Shown here in pieces: positions 5,266 to 5,465 of a stretch of DNA of 5,465 nt. Every line of letters begins with the position of its first letter. Within the stretch, counting starts at the first letter, position 1. A program made the translations under genes and the position numbers. The stretch lies in the NCBI GenBank assembly GCA_937965895.1, contig CALCKS010000271.1:1-5465 (forward strand), written 5' to 3'. The stretch comes from an uncultured Campylobacter sp. (lineage in GTDB: Bacteria > Campylobacterota > Campylobacteria > Campylobacterales > Campylobacteraceae). Below the pieces are notes generated by a model, which saw only the letters and a list, made by a program, of their open reading frames with translations, did no database searches and had not been told where the DNA came from.

Positions 5266-5465
5266 TTACGAAACAACCTCAACCGCGTAAATATCATCAA
5301 ATTTAACTCTCGTTTTTACCACCGTTAGGCTTTTATCCATCAAATTTACGTTTGAGACTAGCCCCTCGGTGCTCACGTAGCCCTGCCCGTCGTGGTATGT
5401 GATTTTTACCTTGTCGGCGGGCTTTAGTTTGCTTATTTTGTTTAGGATCTCTTCTATCTTAGACT
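5266..5465 (-). CDS. YolD-like protein, C-terminal part (5' end outside window)
   Basis: Reading the minus strand from base 5463, 65 codons run to a TAA at 5268-5266. The fragment starts with a charged helix (KIEEILNKISKLKPADK), continues with a beta-rich part (VKITYHDGQGYVSTEGLV) and ends with KTRVKFDDIYAVEVV. This order, a helix and then strands with a short turn closing on an 'F-D-D-I' strand, is the pattern of YolD-like domains (known from Bacillus YolD and proteins encoded beside Y-family, UmuC-like DNA polymerases). Their biochemical role is not settled; genomic context suggests a part in SOS or translesion synthesis. The start lies beyond the window, so length and neighbours cannot be checked. 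Composition and AAATTT use are host-like. The gene faces the recombinase pair tail to tail. A different small beta-barrel family is possible. Confidence 0.6.
   Translation of the reverse strand, partial: SKIEEILNKISKLKPADKVKITYHDGQGYVSTEGLVSNVNLMDKSLTVVKTRVKFDDIYAVEVVS

Overview
The window most likely comes from a Campylobacter of the GC-richer, mainly oral group (the relatives of C. rectus, C. showae, C. curvus, C. concisus and C. gracilis). The basis is the nusB-pyrF pair with a 4-base GTGA overlap, matching the ribH-nusB-pyrF order I recall from C. jejuni; the very frequent AAATTT hexamer in coding and non-coding DNA; and a tRNA promoter with a perfect TATAAT but no clear -35 box. The species is inferred, not shown.

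Left part (1-1775), resident chromosome: nusB (transcription antitermination / rRNA processing factor) overlaps pyrF (orotidine 5'-phosphate decarboxylase, last step of UMP synthesis). After a 212-base non-coding stretch comes a small helix-hairpin-helix protein of the Cdd1 ('pathogenicity locus') family with a TTG start. Then follows a complete tRNA-Ser(GCU) with encoded CCA.

Middle (1775-4992), probable acquired block: directly behind the tRNA 3' end, in the same direction, lie two tandem tyrosine recombinases of 435 and 541 residues. They are diverged paralogues that share unusual motif wording (VKTAKQK and HRLRGNF), and a strong intrinsic terminator follows the second. This DNA is visibly more AT-rich than its flanks and about three-fold poorer in AAATTT. 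Recombinase 1 has the full R-K-H-R-H-Y catalytic set. Recombinase 2 has R, K, HxxR and H, but its only plausible nucleophile, Tyr469, lies 34 residues after the last His instead of 9, so it seems to carry an insertion inside the active site. No cargo gene and no second copy of the tRNA 3' end were found. The block is therefore a minimal or remnant two-recombinase element, or the integration end of a larger one.

Right part (4993-5465): about 270 bases of AAATTT-rich non-coding DNA with two hairpin candidates, then, on the minus strand, the C-terminal 65 codons of a YolD-like protein that runs out of the window. In other bacteria YolD-like genes often sit next to Y-family (UmuC-like) DNA polymerases.

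The most interesting parts are the recombinase pair, the displaced nucleophile of the second protein, and a 22-bp-phased direct repeat in front of the first. No CRISPR array or recognisable defence system is present.
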